From Leptolinea sp. UBA4782 (GTDB lineage Bacteria > Chloroflexota > Anaerolineae > Anaerolineales > Anaerolineaceae), in assembly GCA_002403095.1 (NCBI GenBank), contig DHHC01000032.1:1-28771 (forward strand): DNA of 28,771 nt. Reading direction: 5' to 3'. The translations under genes and the position numbers were made by a program. This document shows positions 8,029 to 16,869 of the stretch, piece after piece; the stretch's first letter is position 1, and the number at the start of each line of letters is the position of its first letter. Under the pieces are notes generated by a model. The model was not told where the DNA came from. It saw only the letters and a list, made by a program, of their open reading frames with translations, and ran no database searches.

Positions 8029-8403
8029 ATGCCAGCGAAGACAATAACATTAAGCAACTTTTCTGCCCCTCAGGAATCCTATCTGACTCTTACTTTGTGC
8101 GATACCTTCTTTTCCAGGCTCAAAGGGCTGATGTTCCAAAAGGGTTTACCTCCTGGCGGCGGTTTGCTCTTTGATGAAAAACGCGATTCCCGGCTGAATT
8201 CTGCCATCCATATGTTTTTTATGCGCTTCCCTATCGCCGTCTTCTGGGTAAACAGTGCCAATATCCTTGTCTCAAAGTCCCTCGCAAAACCCTGGCATCC
8301 CTTCTATATGCCTTCAACCCCTGCCAGGTACATCATAGAAACCAGCACTTCAAATCTAGAATTATGGAATGTCGGTGATAAAATACTGTTCGATGAAGCT
8401 TAA
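8029..8403 (+). CDS. DUF192 family protein
   Basis: A 124-residue protein covering the DUF192 (COG1430) domain. The family pattern is visible: FFSRLKGLMFQKGLPPGGGLLF, then NSAIHMFFMRFPIAVFWVN and the C-terminal ARYIIET...VGDKI stretch. Many relatives carry a signal peptide, while this one begins directly with the domain and has none that I can see. The biochemical function of the family is not established. Its last 11 bases overlap the start chosen for the LysM/M23 gene, so the two are translationally coupled. Confidence 0.88.
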   Translation: MPAKTITLSNFSAPQESYLTLTLCDTFFSRLKGLMFQKGLPPGGGLLFDEKRDSRLNSAIHMFFMRFPIAVFWVNSANILVSKSLAKPWHPFYMPSTPARYIIETSTSNLELWNVGDKILFDEA

Positions 8404-9772
8404 GTACATCTATTTACTGGTCATTATCATCCTGGCATGGTCTGTAACGCCGGTCATAGCCCAATCCGAGCCCGTCCTGCCGGTGTATGTGGTCGAATCC
8501 GGGGATACTCTCTACACGGTAGCCTACCGCTTCGGCGTTGACCTGACCGACCTCATCGCAGCAAATTCCTTTGAAGACCCAAACAACCTGAAGATCGGCG
8601 ACCTGGTCAAAATACCCGGTTACGAAGGGCTTGACGGCACCATCAGAAGCATGATGGTCCAACCTGGGGAAAATTTCCGTTATCTTACTGTCTCAACAAA
8701 TGCAGATGTATCCGCCTTAAGCCGGTTGAGCCGCCTGACCTCGCCATCCGAATTGTACATCGGTACAGAGGTGTTCACGATCGAACCTGCTGACCTCGCT
8801 GCAAAAACCAGCCTGGGATATTTGCCGGAAAACCAAAGCCTGATGGAATCAGCCATCCTGGCTGGAGTAAATCCCTGGAGCATTTACCTGAACAGTACCA
8901 GACAAGGCGAAAGCAGTTTATCCGCAGGCGATCCGCTTTTTGGTATCGCATCACAAGATAATCCGCTTGAAGAATCCTCGCCTTATCTGACAATTACCCC
9001 GCTCCCAATAGTGCAAGGCCGCTCATTTGCCTTGACCCTCCACAACCTGTCGGATGCTGTGGTCGAGGCACAATTCAACGGTATGCCGCTTTTCTTCCAT
9101 CCGGATGGCAATAATTCCTTTACCGCCCTTGCTGGTATCCATGCTATGCAAGATCCCGGTTTAGCGCCGTTATCGATCAAAGTGCAAATGGATGGAAAAG
9201 CAGTCTATAGTCTCGACCAGAATGTGGTTATTCAAAGCGGGAATTACATAGCCGAAACCATTGCAGGTGTAGATTCCAATACGATCGATCCTGAAACCAT
9301 CTTGGATGAAGATACCATTCTGGCCAAACTGGTGCAGAACACAGACACGAAATACTGGTCTACCAGTTTCGCGTACCCTGTAGATGAGCCTTACCTGGGT
9401 TCTACATTCGGCCGCCGCCGCACCTACAATGGCGGCGCTTACAATTACTACCATACCGGTGTTGATTTTACCGTTGCTACAGCGGATAACCTGAATATCT
9501 ACGCTGCAGCTCCAGGTAAAGTGATTTTTTCTGATACCCTTCCAATCAAAGGTCTGTTTACAATCATTGATCACGGCTGGGGAGTATATACTGGCTATGC
9601 GCATCAGTCCGAATCCTTTGTTACTCCCGGCCAGGCAGTCCAGGCAGGTGATCTTATCGGAATCATCGGCAATACCGGCCGGTCAGTTGGTCCCCACCTC
9701 CATTGGGAAGTTTGGGTCAACGGCATCCCTGTCGATCCCCTGGAATGGATTCAAGAGACTATCCCCTCTTAA
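8393..9772 (+). CDS. LysM and M23 (LytM-type) peptidase, secreted
   Basis: A 459-residue secreted or surface peptidoglycan hydrolase. A signal peptide at 1-23 ends in PVIA before QSEP. A LysM domain at about 30-75 (VESGDTLYTVAYRFGVDL) should bind peptidoglycan. A long middle region of about 80-330 has a second LysM-like stretch and a beta-rich part that I cannot name. The C-terminal M23 domain has the zinc ligands H354 and D358 in HTGVDF and H435 and H437 in HLHWE, so it should be catalytically active as an endopeptidase. A longer in-frame start at 8369 would put 8 charged or polar residues before the signal peptide; the ATG at 8393 is preferred and overlaps the DUF192 stop. Confidence 0.92.
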   Translation: MKLKYIYLLVIIILAWSVTPVIAQSEPVLPVYVVESGDTLYTVAYRFGVDLTDLIAANSFEDPNNLKIGDLVKIPGYEGLDGTIRSMMVQPGENFRYLTVSTNADVSALSRLSRLTSPSELYIGTEVFTIEPADLAAKTSLGYLPENQSLMESAILAGVNPWSIYLNSTRQGESSLSAGDPLFGIASQDNPLEESSPYLTITPLPIVQGRSFALTLHNLSDAVVEAQFNGMPLFFHPDGNNSFTALAGIHAMQDPGLAPLSIKVQMDGKAVYSLDQNVVIQSGNYIAETIAGVDSNTIDPETILDEDTILAKLVQNTDTKYWSTSFAYPVDEPYLGSTFGRRRTYNGGAYNYYHTGVDFTVATADNLNIYAAAPGKVIFSDTLPIKGLFTIIDHGWGVYTGYAHQSESFVTPGQAVQAGDLIGIIGNTGRSVGPHLHWEVWVNGIPVDPLEWIQETIPS

Positions 9773-9778
9773 GTACGG

Positions 9779-9784
9779 TATAAT
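9779..9784 (+). promoter_or_regulatory. Possible -10 box before the unrecognised gene at 9825
   Basis: A perfect TATAAT occurs 7 bases after the M23 peptidase stop. The expected -35 region, inside the end of that gene, has no good match. It would allow separate expression of the two unrecognised genes and the tRNA that follow, with a leader near 34 bases. Confidence 0.3.
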
Positions 9785-9824
9785 TATTTGTCAAAATTTA
9801 CACCATCTTCCGTGAGTATGCAGC

Positions 9825-11426
9825 ATGAGCAATAATATGAGTTTTTCGAAGACCTACTGGGACGAATTCCAGGCAACAGACCAGGATATCGAATTCCTGT
9901 ACAATTTCCTTCTCGAGGTTGAAACTCCCCAGACTTCTCAGGAACTGGTTTCAGCCCTTGTTTCCAGGCGCATCAAAACCGAATTAGCCAGGATCGAGAA
10001 AGCCAAAGCTGGATTAGGCACCGCCTACCTGCCGAAAGAATCGTATTCCGCTGGCGATACCCTGATTTTCCCAGCCCTTGATGACCTTCCTGCCAAAGTC
10101 ATCAGTATTCGCGAGGGCTTCAACCCTGATTTTGCCCCTTTTAAGGTCATCGAAGTCCAGACAGCAGATAAACAAAACCGCCTCTTTGCCAGCGAACTGG
10201 ATGACCACAAGCTGAACCTTCCATCTGCCGTATCCGGCATCAACCCATCCCTGGATCCAGCAGCGGTGCTCATCTCCCATAAAGATGCCATCGTCAAAAA
10301 ATTGGAGACCGCCCTCAAAACAAACAAAGAACTGGTCCAGATTGCCGGTCGCTGGTTCCCCCGCTCCTTATTGGTAGATGTCAACATTGGCTACCTTAAC
10401 CTGGCAGAAGCGTTGCTCGACGAAAAAGGCGGCGGTCCCCTGCCAACCTCATCTATCCTTCAGTCTATCGAACTTCCAACCGATACCAACCTGAAATTAA
10501 CGGAATTCTCCCTCAACCTGGCCCTCCAGGAGGATGAGCGGTTTGATGAGGTCGGTCCAACCGGTGAAGTATTGTGGTACCTGCACCGCCTCGAACCTGA
10601 AGCCGTCCTAAACCAGCCCTCCCCACTGAAATTCGGGGCGCTTGAGTATGATTTCAGCTCTACAGCCACATTCCTGGAGCAGCTTTCACCCAATATTGTT
10701 GATGAGTTAGAAGCATTACCCAGCAGCTCTGCAAGTAAAAATGAGAATGAAGTCACTCTCGCTGTCATTTACCCCCATTGGCGTGCCGGCACCCTTCCGC
10801 TGGCTGCCGAAGTTGCCAAATTGATCCCGAGTGCTTATGAATCACCCCGCGTATTATTCACATTCTTAGATGAAAATAGCGGTAAGAAATTTAGCGGCTG
10901 GGTTGTCCGTTCACAGGCGTATGTCTACGGATTGGCGGATTGGTACAGGGAAAATGATATCATTCCCGGAAGCCTGATTCGCATCAAGAAAAGCGACAGG
11001 CTGGGCGAAGTGAAAATCCTTGCAGAAAAGAAACGCCCTTCCAAAGAATATATCCATACCACCCTGGTTGGCGCAGACGGCGGCGTTGTGTTTGCCTTGC
11101 TGAAACAAAACATCTCCACCGTCATCGATGAGCGGATGGCGGTAGCAGTTCCAGATGTCGATTCACTTGACCAGGTATGGCAGCAATCACGCGGCGGTAA
11201 ACCTGCCCTTGAAAAAGCCATCCAGCAGGTTATGGGCAACATGATCAAACTCAATCCCCAGGGAAATGTGCACGCAGAGGAGTTATATGCAGCCCTCAAT
11301 ACCGTGCGCCGCTGCCCGCCAGGGTTGATGCTGTCAGTGCTGCTGGAAAAGCCCTGGGCAAACCACCTGGGCGACCTCTACTTCCGATTCAATGATTCTT
11401 CACTGCAGGGAGGATTTGATGGCTGA
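9825..11426 (+). CDS. Unrecognised protein, possible DNA-binding wHTH and B3-like barrel domains
   Basis: A 533-residue soluble protein that I do not recognise. There is no signal peptide or membrane segment. The first 60 residues form helices like a winged helix (YNFLLEVETPQTSQELVSAL). A beta-rich stretch follows at about 75-130. Residues about 343-395 (VLFTFLDENSGKKFSGWVV, then GLADWYRENDIIPGSLIRI) have the pattern of a B3/EC042_2821-type DNA-binding pseudobarrel; this is a guess from pattern. The last 70 residues look like another winged helix. It overlaps the next gene by 8 bases, and that gene also ends in a winged-helix-like region, so the two probably act together. A transcription, replication or defence role is possible; none is shown. 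Confidence 0.8.
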   Translation: MSNNMSFSKTYWDEFQATDQDIEFLYNFLLEVETPQTSQELVSALVSRRIKTELARIEKAKAGLGTAYLPKESYSAGDTLIFPALDDLPAKVISIREGFNPDFAPFKVIEVQTADKQNRLFASELDDHKLNLPSAVSGINPSLDPAAVLISHKDAIVKKLETALKTNKELVQIAGRWFPRSLLVDVNIGYLNLAEALLDEKGGGPLPTSSILQSIELPTDTNLKLTEFSLNLALQEDERFDEVGPTGEVLWYLHRLEPEAVLNQPSPLKFGALEYDFSSTATFLEQLSPNIVDELEALPSSSASKNENEVTLAVIYPHWRAGTLPLAAEVAKLIPSAYESPRVLFTFLDENSGKKFSGWVVRSQAYVYGLADWYRENDIIPGSLIRIKKSDRLGEVKILAEKKRPSKEYIHTTLVGADGGVVFALLKQNISTVIDERMAVAVPDVDSLDQVWQQSRGGKPALEKAIQQVMGNMIKLNPQGNVHAEELYAALNTVRRCPPGLMLSVLLEKPWANHLGDLYFRFNDSSLQGGFDG

Positions 11427-11850
11427 GATCAAGCGTTTCAGCATGGTAAAACCGACAGAGGGCACCCTTTTCCACATCGATTTTAACTGGTGGCGCGAAA
11501 ATGACAACAACTGGAAAGTTTTCCTGCAAAACTACCTGTGCCCAGAACACCAGGCTGCATTTGACAACCCTGGCGACGAAAGAAAAATTGACCGGATCGA
11601 TCCCGAGACTGCAGAAGTAACCCAAATTGACGGTATTCTGCATGTATTAATGAGCCATTGCTCAAAGCAGCCCGGGTTTATTGATGAACATAATACGGTA
11701 GTCGATGCCGTTTTCAAAGTCCTGTTTGTAAACGGGAATAAACCAATGACTGTAAAACAGATCGGCGAAAAAATCAACCGGCCGGCTGACCTGATCCTGA
11801 AAACCCTTGCCGGGCCAAAAGTTTACAGGGGCATCCGTCCAGTTCAATAA
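11419..11850 (+). CDS. Unrecognised protein with a C-terminal winged-helix-like region
   Basis: A 143-residue soluble protein. The N-terminal 85 residues contain aromatic-rich strands (TLFHIDFNWWRENDNNW) and Cys/His pairs in LCPEH and SHCSKQ that might bind a metal. Residues about 90-140 (VDAVFKVLFVNGNKPMTVKQ and IGEKINRPADLILKTLAG) look like a winged helix. No named family is recognised. The ATG at 11419 sits 8 bases inside the end of the previous gene, with GGAGG just upstream; an in-frame start at 11392 would lie deeper in that gene and is less likely. The tRNA-Arg gene begins 8 bases after its stop, so the mRNA may read into the tRNA. Confidence 0.78.
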   Translation: MAEIKRFSMVKPTEGTLFHIDFNWWRENDNNWKVFLQNYLCPEHQAAFDNPGDERKIDRIDPETAEVTQIDGILHVLMSHCSKQPGFIDEHNTVVDAVFKVLFVNGNKPMTVKQIGEKINRPADLILKTLAGPKVYRGIRPVQ

Positions 11851-11858
11851 CCACCCTT

Positions 11859-11931
11859 GCCCCAGTAGCTCAATGGACAGAGCACCGGACTTCTAATCCG
11901 ATGGTTGAGCGTTCGAGTCGCTCCTGGGGCA
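11859..11931 (+). tRNA. tRNA-Arg (anticodon TCT)
   Basis: A 73-base cloverleaf. The acceptor stem GCCCCAG (11859-11865) pairs with CTGGGGC (11924-11930), followed by discriminator A. The D stem is GCTC/GAGC. The anticodon loop reads CTTCTAA with anticodon TCT, decoding AGA and AGG. The T arm is GAGCG-TTCGAGT-CGCTC. The first anticodon-stem pair is C-A (27-43), the only mismatch seen. CCA is not encoded, so it must be added after transcription. It lies between two protein genes on the same strand with 8-base and about 47-base gaps. Confidence 0.95.
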
Positions 11932-11978
11932 CCTGACGTAATATGCCGGACTTATGCCTGTTTTCCGCTTATTCGACT

Positions 11979-12410
11979 ATGGTGCCAACCTTTCATCTCC
12001 GAGAATTTCGTTTTCCACAAGACTATGACAGCGTGTTTTCTCTCTGGCAAACCGCCGGAGAAGGTATTCATGTGGCCCGTTCAGATATGCCGGAGGAGAT
12101 TGAGAAAAAATTGGCTCGCGACCCGGACCTATTCCTGGTTGCAGAAAATGAAAGTGGCATTATTGGCACCATCATAGGCGGCTTTGATGGCAGGCGAGGA
12201 ATGATGTACCACCTGGCAGTCTCCAGTAAATACCGGCAAAAGGGCGTTGCTTCTGCACTGGTAACCGAACTGGAAACCAGGCTGAAGGGCAAGGGGTGTA
12301 TGCGGATGTATCTGCTGGTGTATCCTGAAAACAGACCTGCTATCGATTTCTACGAAAAACGGAATTACAAGAAGATGAACGTCGATGTGTATGGAAAGGA
12401 TTTACTATGA
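11979..12410 (+). CDS. GNAT family acetyltransferase, YpeA-like
   Basis: A 143-residue acetyl-CoA-dependent N-acetyltransferase. The GNAT core is complete: FLVAENESGIIGTIIGGFDG forms the central strands, HLAVSSKYRQKGVASALV contains the acetyl-CoA-binding Q/R-x-x-G-x-A loop, and YPENRPAIDFYEKRNYKK is the C-terminal helix-strand. The overall pattern, including GGFDGRRG, resembles the YpeA group, whose substrate is not known to me. An in-frame ATG at 11943 would add 12 residues; relatives begin near the FHLREF strand, so 11979 is preferred, though neither has a good ribosome site. Its stop overlaps the next gene by 4 bases. Confidence 0.87.
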   Translation: MVPTFHLREFRFPQDYDSVFSLWQTAGEGIHVARSDMPEEIEKKLARDPDLFLVAENESGIIGTIIGGFDGRRGMMYHLAVSSKYRQKGVASALVTELETRLKGKGCMRMYLLVYPENRPAIDFYEKRNYKKMNVDVYGKDLL

Positions 12411-12910
12411 TCAGGTTTGGAATACTCATCATCTCTGACCGTTCTTTTCGCGGCGAGCGTGACGACCTGACTGCGCCTGCACTCGAGCAATATATCACAT
12501 CGTCAGGGTATCAAGTGAGCCAAAAACAAATCGTACCCGATGATTCTGATGCCATATCAACTACACTTGCGGATTGGGCTGACACAAATACCGCGGATGT
12601 AATTTTAACAAGCGGCGGTACCGGATTTACATCACGCGATGTAACTCCTGAAGCAACCTTGGCTGTCATAGACCGGATTGCTCCTGGAATAAGCGAAGCT
12701 ATCCGGGCTTTCAGCTTAAGAATAACCCCCCATGCCATGCTATCCCGGGCTGTTTCCGGTATCCGCAATCGAACCCTGATCATTAACCTTCCCGGCAGCC
12801 CTAAGGGCGCCCTGGAAAGCCTGGAATATGTCCTCCCGGTCCTTTCGCATGCAGTTGATTTGCTGCAGGATTCAGCTAATGCTGAAAAAGGCCATACCGT
12901 AAAAGGTTGA
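12407..12910 (+). CDS. moaB: MogA/MoaB family molybdopterin adenylyltransferase
   Basis: A 167-residue soluble protein that probably adenylates molybdopterin ahead of molybdenum or tungsten insertion. Family motifs are LIISDRSFRGERDD near the start, TSGGTGFTSRDVTPEA at about 68-83 holding the ligand-binding GGTG and the conserved R-D-V-T, and LPGSPKGALESLE near the C-terminus. It is not possible to separate MoaB from MogA on sequence alone. No other molybdenum cofactor gene lies in the window. It starts with a 4-base ATGA overlap with the acetyltransferase and converges, 18 bases apart, on the first membrane protein of the minus-strand cluster. Confidence 0.9.
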   Translation: MIRFGILIISDRSFRGERDDLTAPALEQYITSSGYQVSQKQIVPDDSDAISTTLADWADTNTADVILTSGGTGFTSRDVTPEATLAVIDRIAPGISEAIRAFSLRITPHAMLSRAVSGIRNRTLIINLPGSPKGALESLEYVLPVLSHAVDLLQDSANAEKGHTVKG

Positions 12911-12928
12911 CCAGAAAGAGCCCGATTA

Positions 12929-15277
12929 CTATTTTTCCGCGTTCGTTTTCTTAATAAACTGAACTATTGCCAGGATCGCCAGGAATAGCCATCCTGAAAT
13001 GCTTAGCCCTGCTCCAATTGTATAACTTGGTGGTTGATACTTCATTTCGATGGTATGAGTGCCTGCTGGAACCCAAACTGTACGAAAATTGCTGAATCCC
13101 CGGAATATTTCCACCCGTTTCCCATCCAACACAGCCTTCCAGCCTGGATACCTGGTATCACTAAGCAAAACCCATCCGTCCCGCCCGGCAGAAATTTGCA
13201 TCTTGATGTTTATAGGAGTTTCAGAAACGATCTGGTATGCGAATGAGTTTGTGGAATTTTTTTCTGCACAACCGTGTACCGGTGCCCCCTCAGTGATCAC
13301 CATTTCCAATGGTTCACGTCCGTCCCAATTTGCCATGACTCTATCTGAAAGTACAGCCGCTGCTTCATAGCTGTTGGCATTTTCGTTACAGGAGAACCAC
13401 CAGACCCTTGAATGGTTATCAACTTCAGAAACACTGACCCCGCTCTTTTGGGTGAGATCCAGTCCGACCAGCCAGTGTACATCCATCAGCCTCAGCCAGT
13501 TCAATCTTACCTGATCATCCATCCCGGGCATTCTTTCCATAAGGTCAGAAAATGAAGCAACCTGTAGCGGGTCAAAATTGTTAACTCTTTCTGTGGCACC
13601 CAGCAGATTGGTGTTGGGAAGGATCCCCAGTAGAACATCGTCAGGCTTATTAAGGGGACGATAATCTGAAAATCGATAGAATTTGGAAAACTTTAAGGTA
13701 TATTCATCTTTTGCATCCATGTAAGTACGGCCATCCATACCTGGAACAGACACGCTGGTTGCATCCAAATCATACTTACTGGCAGGCAGAGTGGGGTTCA
13801 AGCCAAACCCGGCTGCTATAAGGTCCACCAGAGTGACAATCAAGATCGTGCCTATCCAGGCTGGCTGGTAATTTTTTCTTTCCGCATAAGCTTTAATTAA
13901 TGTCATTCCCCCCATTATGAATGAAAGTGAGCCAAAAATGATTGCTGCCCTAAAGAAATGCTGGCTGATACCCGGAGAATAGGTCAATAAAACTATCGAT
14001 GTGATAACAATGGAGACGCTGCCCGCAGTTCCCAACCTGAGCCAGTACAGGCCTCTTCCTGCCGGTGTTGTCCATCGGCTGCTTGCCATCGCTGCAAGGA
14101 GGCAAAGGCTGAAATGAACCCAGATCAGAAACCGCACAGGAGCATTGAACATATCGAAGGTGGGGATGTACTTGTACAGAAAAACAAACACAGGGGTATT
14201 CTTGCCGAGGGCAAATACAAAACCAATAATGATCATGATCCACAAAAGGATGATTGTTTTTCGGACTGCAGCACTATCTCCAGGTTTTGAACGGCGAAAT
14301 ACCAATCCAACCGTACTGAGTGCAAGGAACAAGGGAACCATACCAATGTAGGCAGCATCTTCCCAGAATGTGCCAAAACCCATAAAATTACCTAAGGCTG
14401 GGTTGCCAAAAAAACCTGGTGCAAAAAGGGTAATCAACCGCCACGGCCAATAGGAATAGGTTAATCCAGCATCAAAGGGTACTGAGCTAGACCGCTGCGA
14501 GTTGATCAGCAATTCAGCAGTTGGTATTAATTGGATGGCGCTTAGGATTCCTGCAAATGCCATCACGCCAAGAAACCCGCCTGCCTGCTTCCAGAATGCC
14601 CTCCAGTTGCCTTCGGATAAAGCAGTGACAATTACCCACACGCCAGTAAAAATGAGCATATACCAGCTCAGCTGGGCATGCCCTGCCAGAAGCGTCATGC
14701 TAGTCACCAGTATGCTGGAATAAGGAAATCTGTCCGGCTTCCAAATGAAACGTAACTCAGACAGGTCTTCAGGAATGGACAACAACATCCAGGGAAACCA
14801 GGAACCTGTCCAAACCATAGGAAAGAAACCTGCCCTGGCAATAAAGAATGAACCGAGGCTATACGCAAATGCCGAAATGGTTATGCCCACACTGCTTTTT
14901 GTATATTTGCTGGCCAGGCATGCCATGCCCAGGCCTGCCCAGGACGCATGTAAGGCCAGCAGGAAGGTGAATCCCCAGGCTATTCCGCCATTTCCAAACA
15001 GCCAGCCAAGGATATAGAGAATCCAGCCAGGCGGGTAGAAGAAAGCAGTCTGGTAATTAGCCAGGAGCGGAGCACCCAACCCATTGGCAGGGTTCCAAAG
15101 TGGAACTACACCCTGACTGATCTGTTCCAGCCCAAGTATCCGCCATGGGATAAATTGCAATGCTGGTGTACCCCAGTAAAGCGCCTGGCCGGTTACCAGT
15201 GGAACAAACCAGAAAATGAATGGCGCAATAATCACAAGCAGGATGACATGATGCGGCAAATTCCTGATTTGTTTCAT
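12929..15277 (-). CDS. YfhO-like polytopic membrane protein (B2)
   Basis: A 782-residue integral membrane protein of the YfhO type. It has about a dozen hydrophobic segments between residues 10 and 460, the N-terminal PLWNPANGLGAPLLANYQ motif and a large C-terminal beta-rich extracytoplasmic part ending in LLSDTRYPGWKAVLDGK and a final hydrophobic helix. YfhO proteins are GT-C-like and linked to glycosylation of surface polymers; the donor and acceptor here are unknown. It is similar in layout and motifs to the gene at 16866-19010. The ATG overlaps the stop of the previous gene by 4 bases. It is last in the four-gene minus-strand unit. Confidence 0.85.
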   Translation of the reverse strand: MKQIRNLPHHVILLVIIAPFIFWFVPLVTGQALYWGTPALQFIPWRILGLEQISQGVVPLWNPANGLGAPLLANYQTAFFYPPGWILYILGWLFGNGGIAWGFTFLLALHASWAGLGMACLASKYTKSSVGITISAFAYSLGSFFIARAGFFPMVWTGSWFPWMLLSIPEDLSELRFIWKPDRFPYSSILVTSMTLLAGHAQLSWYMLIFTGVWVIVTALSEGNWRAFWKQAGGFLGVMAFAGILSAIQLIPTAELLINSQRSSSVPFDAGLTYSYWPWRLITLFAPGFFGNPALGNFMGFGTFWEDAAYIGMVPLFLALSTVGLVFRRSKPGDSAAVRKTIILLWIMIIIGFVFALGKNTPVFVFLYKYIPTFDMFNAPVRFLIWVHFSLCLLAAMASSRWTTPAGRGLYWLRLGTAGSVSIVITSIVLLTYSPGISQHFFRAAIIFGSLSFIMGGMTLIKAYAERKNYQPAWIGTILIVTLVDLIAAGFGLNPTLPASKYDLDATSVSVPGMDGRTYMDAKDEYTLKFSKFYRFSDYRPLNKPDDVLLGILPNTNLLGATERVNNFDPLQVASFSDLMERMPGMDDQVRLNWLRLMDVHWLVGLDLTQKSGVSVSEVDNHSRVWWFSCNENANSYEAAAVLSDRVMANWDGREPLEMVITEGAPVHGCAEKNSTNSFAYQIVSETPINIKMQISAGRDGWVLLSDTRYPGWKAVLDGKRVEIFRGFSNFRTVWVPAGTHTIEMKYQPPSYTIGAGLSISGWLFLAILAIVQFIKKTNAEK

Positions 15278-16869
15278 TGTGCCACGACCTTATAGATATC
15301 GATTTCGCCATCACTGTAAACAAGCATTAAGGACCTGATGGATTCAGGATTCCAACGTCCTAAAGCTTTCTCGCTGGAACCAACATAAACATACTTCACC
15401 TGGTAGTCAAGTAAAAATTCGTTTTGCTGTTCAGCAGTGAATTTCCCGTTAAAGAAATTTTTCACCAAAGAATTAATAGAATTGCCATCAATACTTTCAG
15501 GGCCGTGCCCGCTGACGACCCTGACCGGTACCCAGGCGGGTAAGGCATTCGATACTTGATAAGATGCCAGCACAACATCCCCCGGAATGGCTTCATCGGC
15601 CAGGAAATTAAAAGCTTCTGCCTCCCTGGCAGGTATAAAGACCGGCTTACTGGGATTCAGCGCAGTCATCAGCCCTCCTGCCAGGATCATGATTGTGCTG
15701 AGCGAAAATAGGGCTGCAGACCATGCCAGCACTTTCTTCCCGTGAATTATGCGCTCGCAGACTGTGACAACCAGGATCACAAGCGCAATCCATCCACCTT
15801 CAGCCAGCCTTCGCTGCAAGTTTACGGGCAGATATACCAGAATGGGCAAGACAAACACCCAGCCGATAAGGAATGGCTGCCAATGGATTTCCTTTCTTAC
15901 CATGAAAACGATGGCCAGTATCACGAATGGCATGGTCCAGCCATAGGCCAGCAAGTAATCAACCAGCGGCGGTGATGTAATGATATTTTGTGCTTCCCAG
16001 CGTTGCAGGAATGGGTCACCCTGAAAGCTGATCAGGATGCCAAGCAGGAGAGCAAGTGCAGGGGCAGCCGCCCAGACCAGGCGAATTTTCATTTCTTGCC
16101 AAACACTGGTAAATGCTTCTCTTAAGTGGTGAACTTCACTGTACTGGATAATAATCTGCCCGATGACCACAAGCATGACAAGTCCATCTGCCAGGGCTGC
16201 GGTAACAGGTTGAACCAGAACCAGTACCAGGAAATATAAGCTGGTTAACGGCAATTTCCTGATAGGGTGGCTGCCATTCATTACAGAACTAAGACCCCAT
16301 AAAAGGCAAGCCCGGCCTAATGCCAGATGCGGTAAACCAAATAAGCTTAAGAAGCCGAATGTCTCAGGCGAGAAGAATTCTAGCGGCAGACGTTGCTGCC
16401 ATAAACCGCCCAAACCTGCAACATAGAGGAAACCGAACCCTCCTCCTATTGTTGCGAGCAAAGTACCAATTCTCCTGGCCCAGAGATTGCTGACAAAATT
16501 TGAAATAAAATCGTACGTAGCCAGGATGCAAAGTATTCCAGCAATAAACCTGAAGCTATGGAAAAGCACCATAAGTTGGGCATGCATCCCATCACCTGAT
16601 GCGAATTTGCCTAAGATAATGTAAGGGAGGAACGCCAGGGTGCCTTTTTGTGGAAAGGTGGTGTATGGGGTTTTAAAAAGCCAGCTTCCGAAAGCGCCGG
16701 AGAGCATTTTTGCCAGGTAGGAATTCCCATCCTCAACACCGATCAGAAATCCTGTAAACTTCCAGGTGTCTCCTTCAACAGCCAGCGCTGCCAGGTAAGG
16801 GATGGACGTAATTGCCATCACAACAACACCATACCAGAAGACCCACACTCGCTCTTTCCGGGTGATCAT
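15274..16869 (-). CDS. Polytopic membrane protein, GT-C-like (A2)
   Basis: A 531-residue membrane protein with about ten hydrophobic segments and a C-terminal soluble part of about 120 residues. I recognise no named family with certainty. Clear similarity to the gene at 19003-20529 is seen in DGNSYLAKM near residue 40, in the membrane layout, and in the C-terminal pattern VVLAS...VVSGHGPESID. An in-frame start at 16932 exists but would overlap the previous gene by 67 bases; the ATG at 16869 gives the ATGA overlap typical of this cluster. The DGNSYLAKM motif sits where GT-C enzymes have an acidic catalytic loop, but this is inference. Confidence 0.82.
   Translation of the reverse strand: MITRKERVWVFWYGVVVMAITSIPYLAALAVEGDTWKFTGFLIGVEDGNSYLAKMLSGAFGSWLFKTPYTTFPQKGTLAFLPYIILGKFASGDGMHAQLMVLFHSFRFIAGILCILATYDFISNFVSNLWARRIGTLLATIGGGFGFLYVAGLGGLWQQRLPLEFFSPETFGFLSLFGLPHLALGRACLLWGLSSVMNGSHPIRKLPLTSLYFLVLVLVQPVTAALADGLVMLVVIGQIIIQYSEVHHLREAFTSVWQEMKIRLVWAAAPALALLLGILISFQGDPFLQRWEAQNIITSPPLVDYLLAYGWTMPFVILAIVFMVRKEIHWQPFLIGWVFVLPILVYLPVNLQRRLAEGGWIALVILVVTVCERIIHGKKVLAWSAALFSLSTIMILAGGLMTALNPSKPVFIPAREAEAFNFLADEAIPGDVVLASYQVSNALPAWVPVRVVSGHGPESIDGNSINSLVKNFFNGKFTAEQQNEFLLDYQVKYVYVGSSEKALGRWNPESIRSLMLVYSDGEIDIYKVVAQ

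Noticed and set aside
9170..9604. 144-codon open frame on the minus strand
   Set aside because: Antisense to the M23 peptidase, including its zinc-site region; no independent support.
12911..12928. Intrinsic terminator between moaB and the membrane cluster
   Set aside because: The 18-base gap shows no stem with a T run on either strand.
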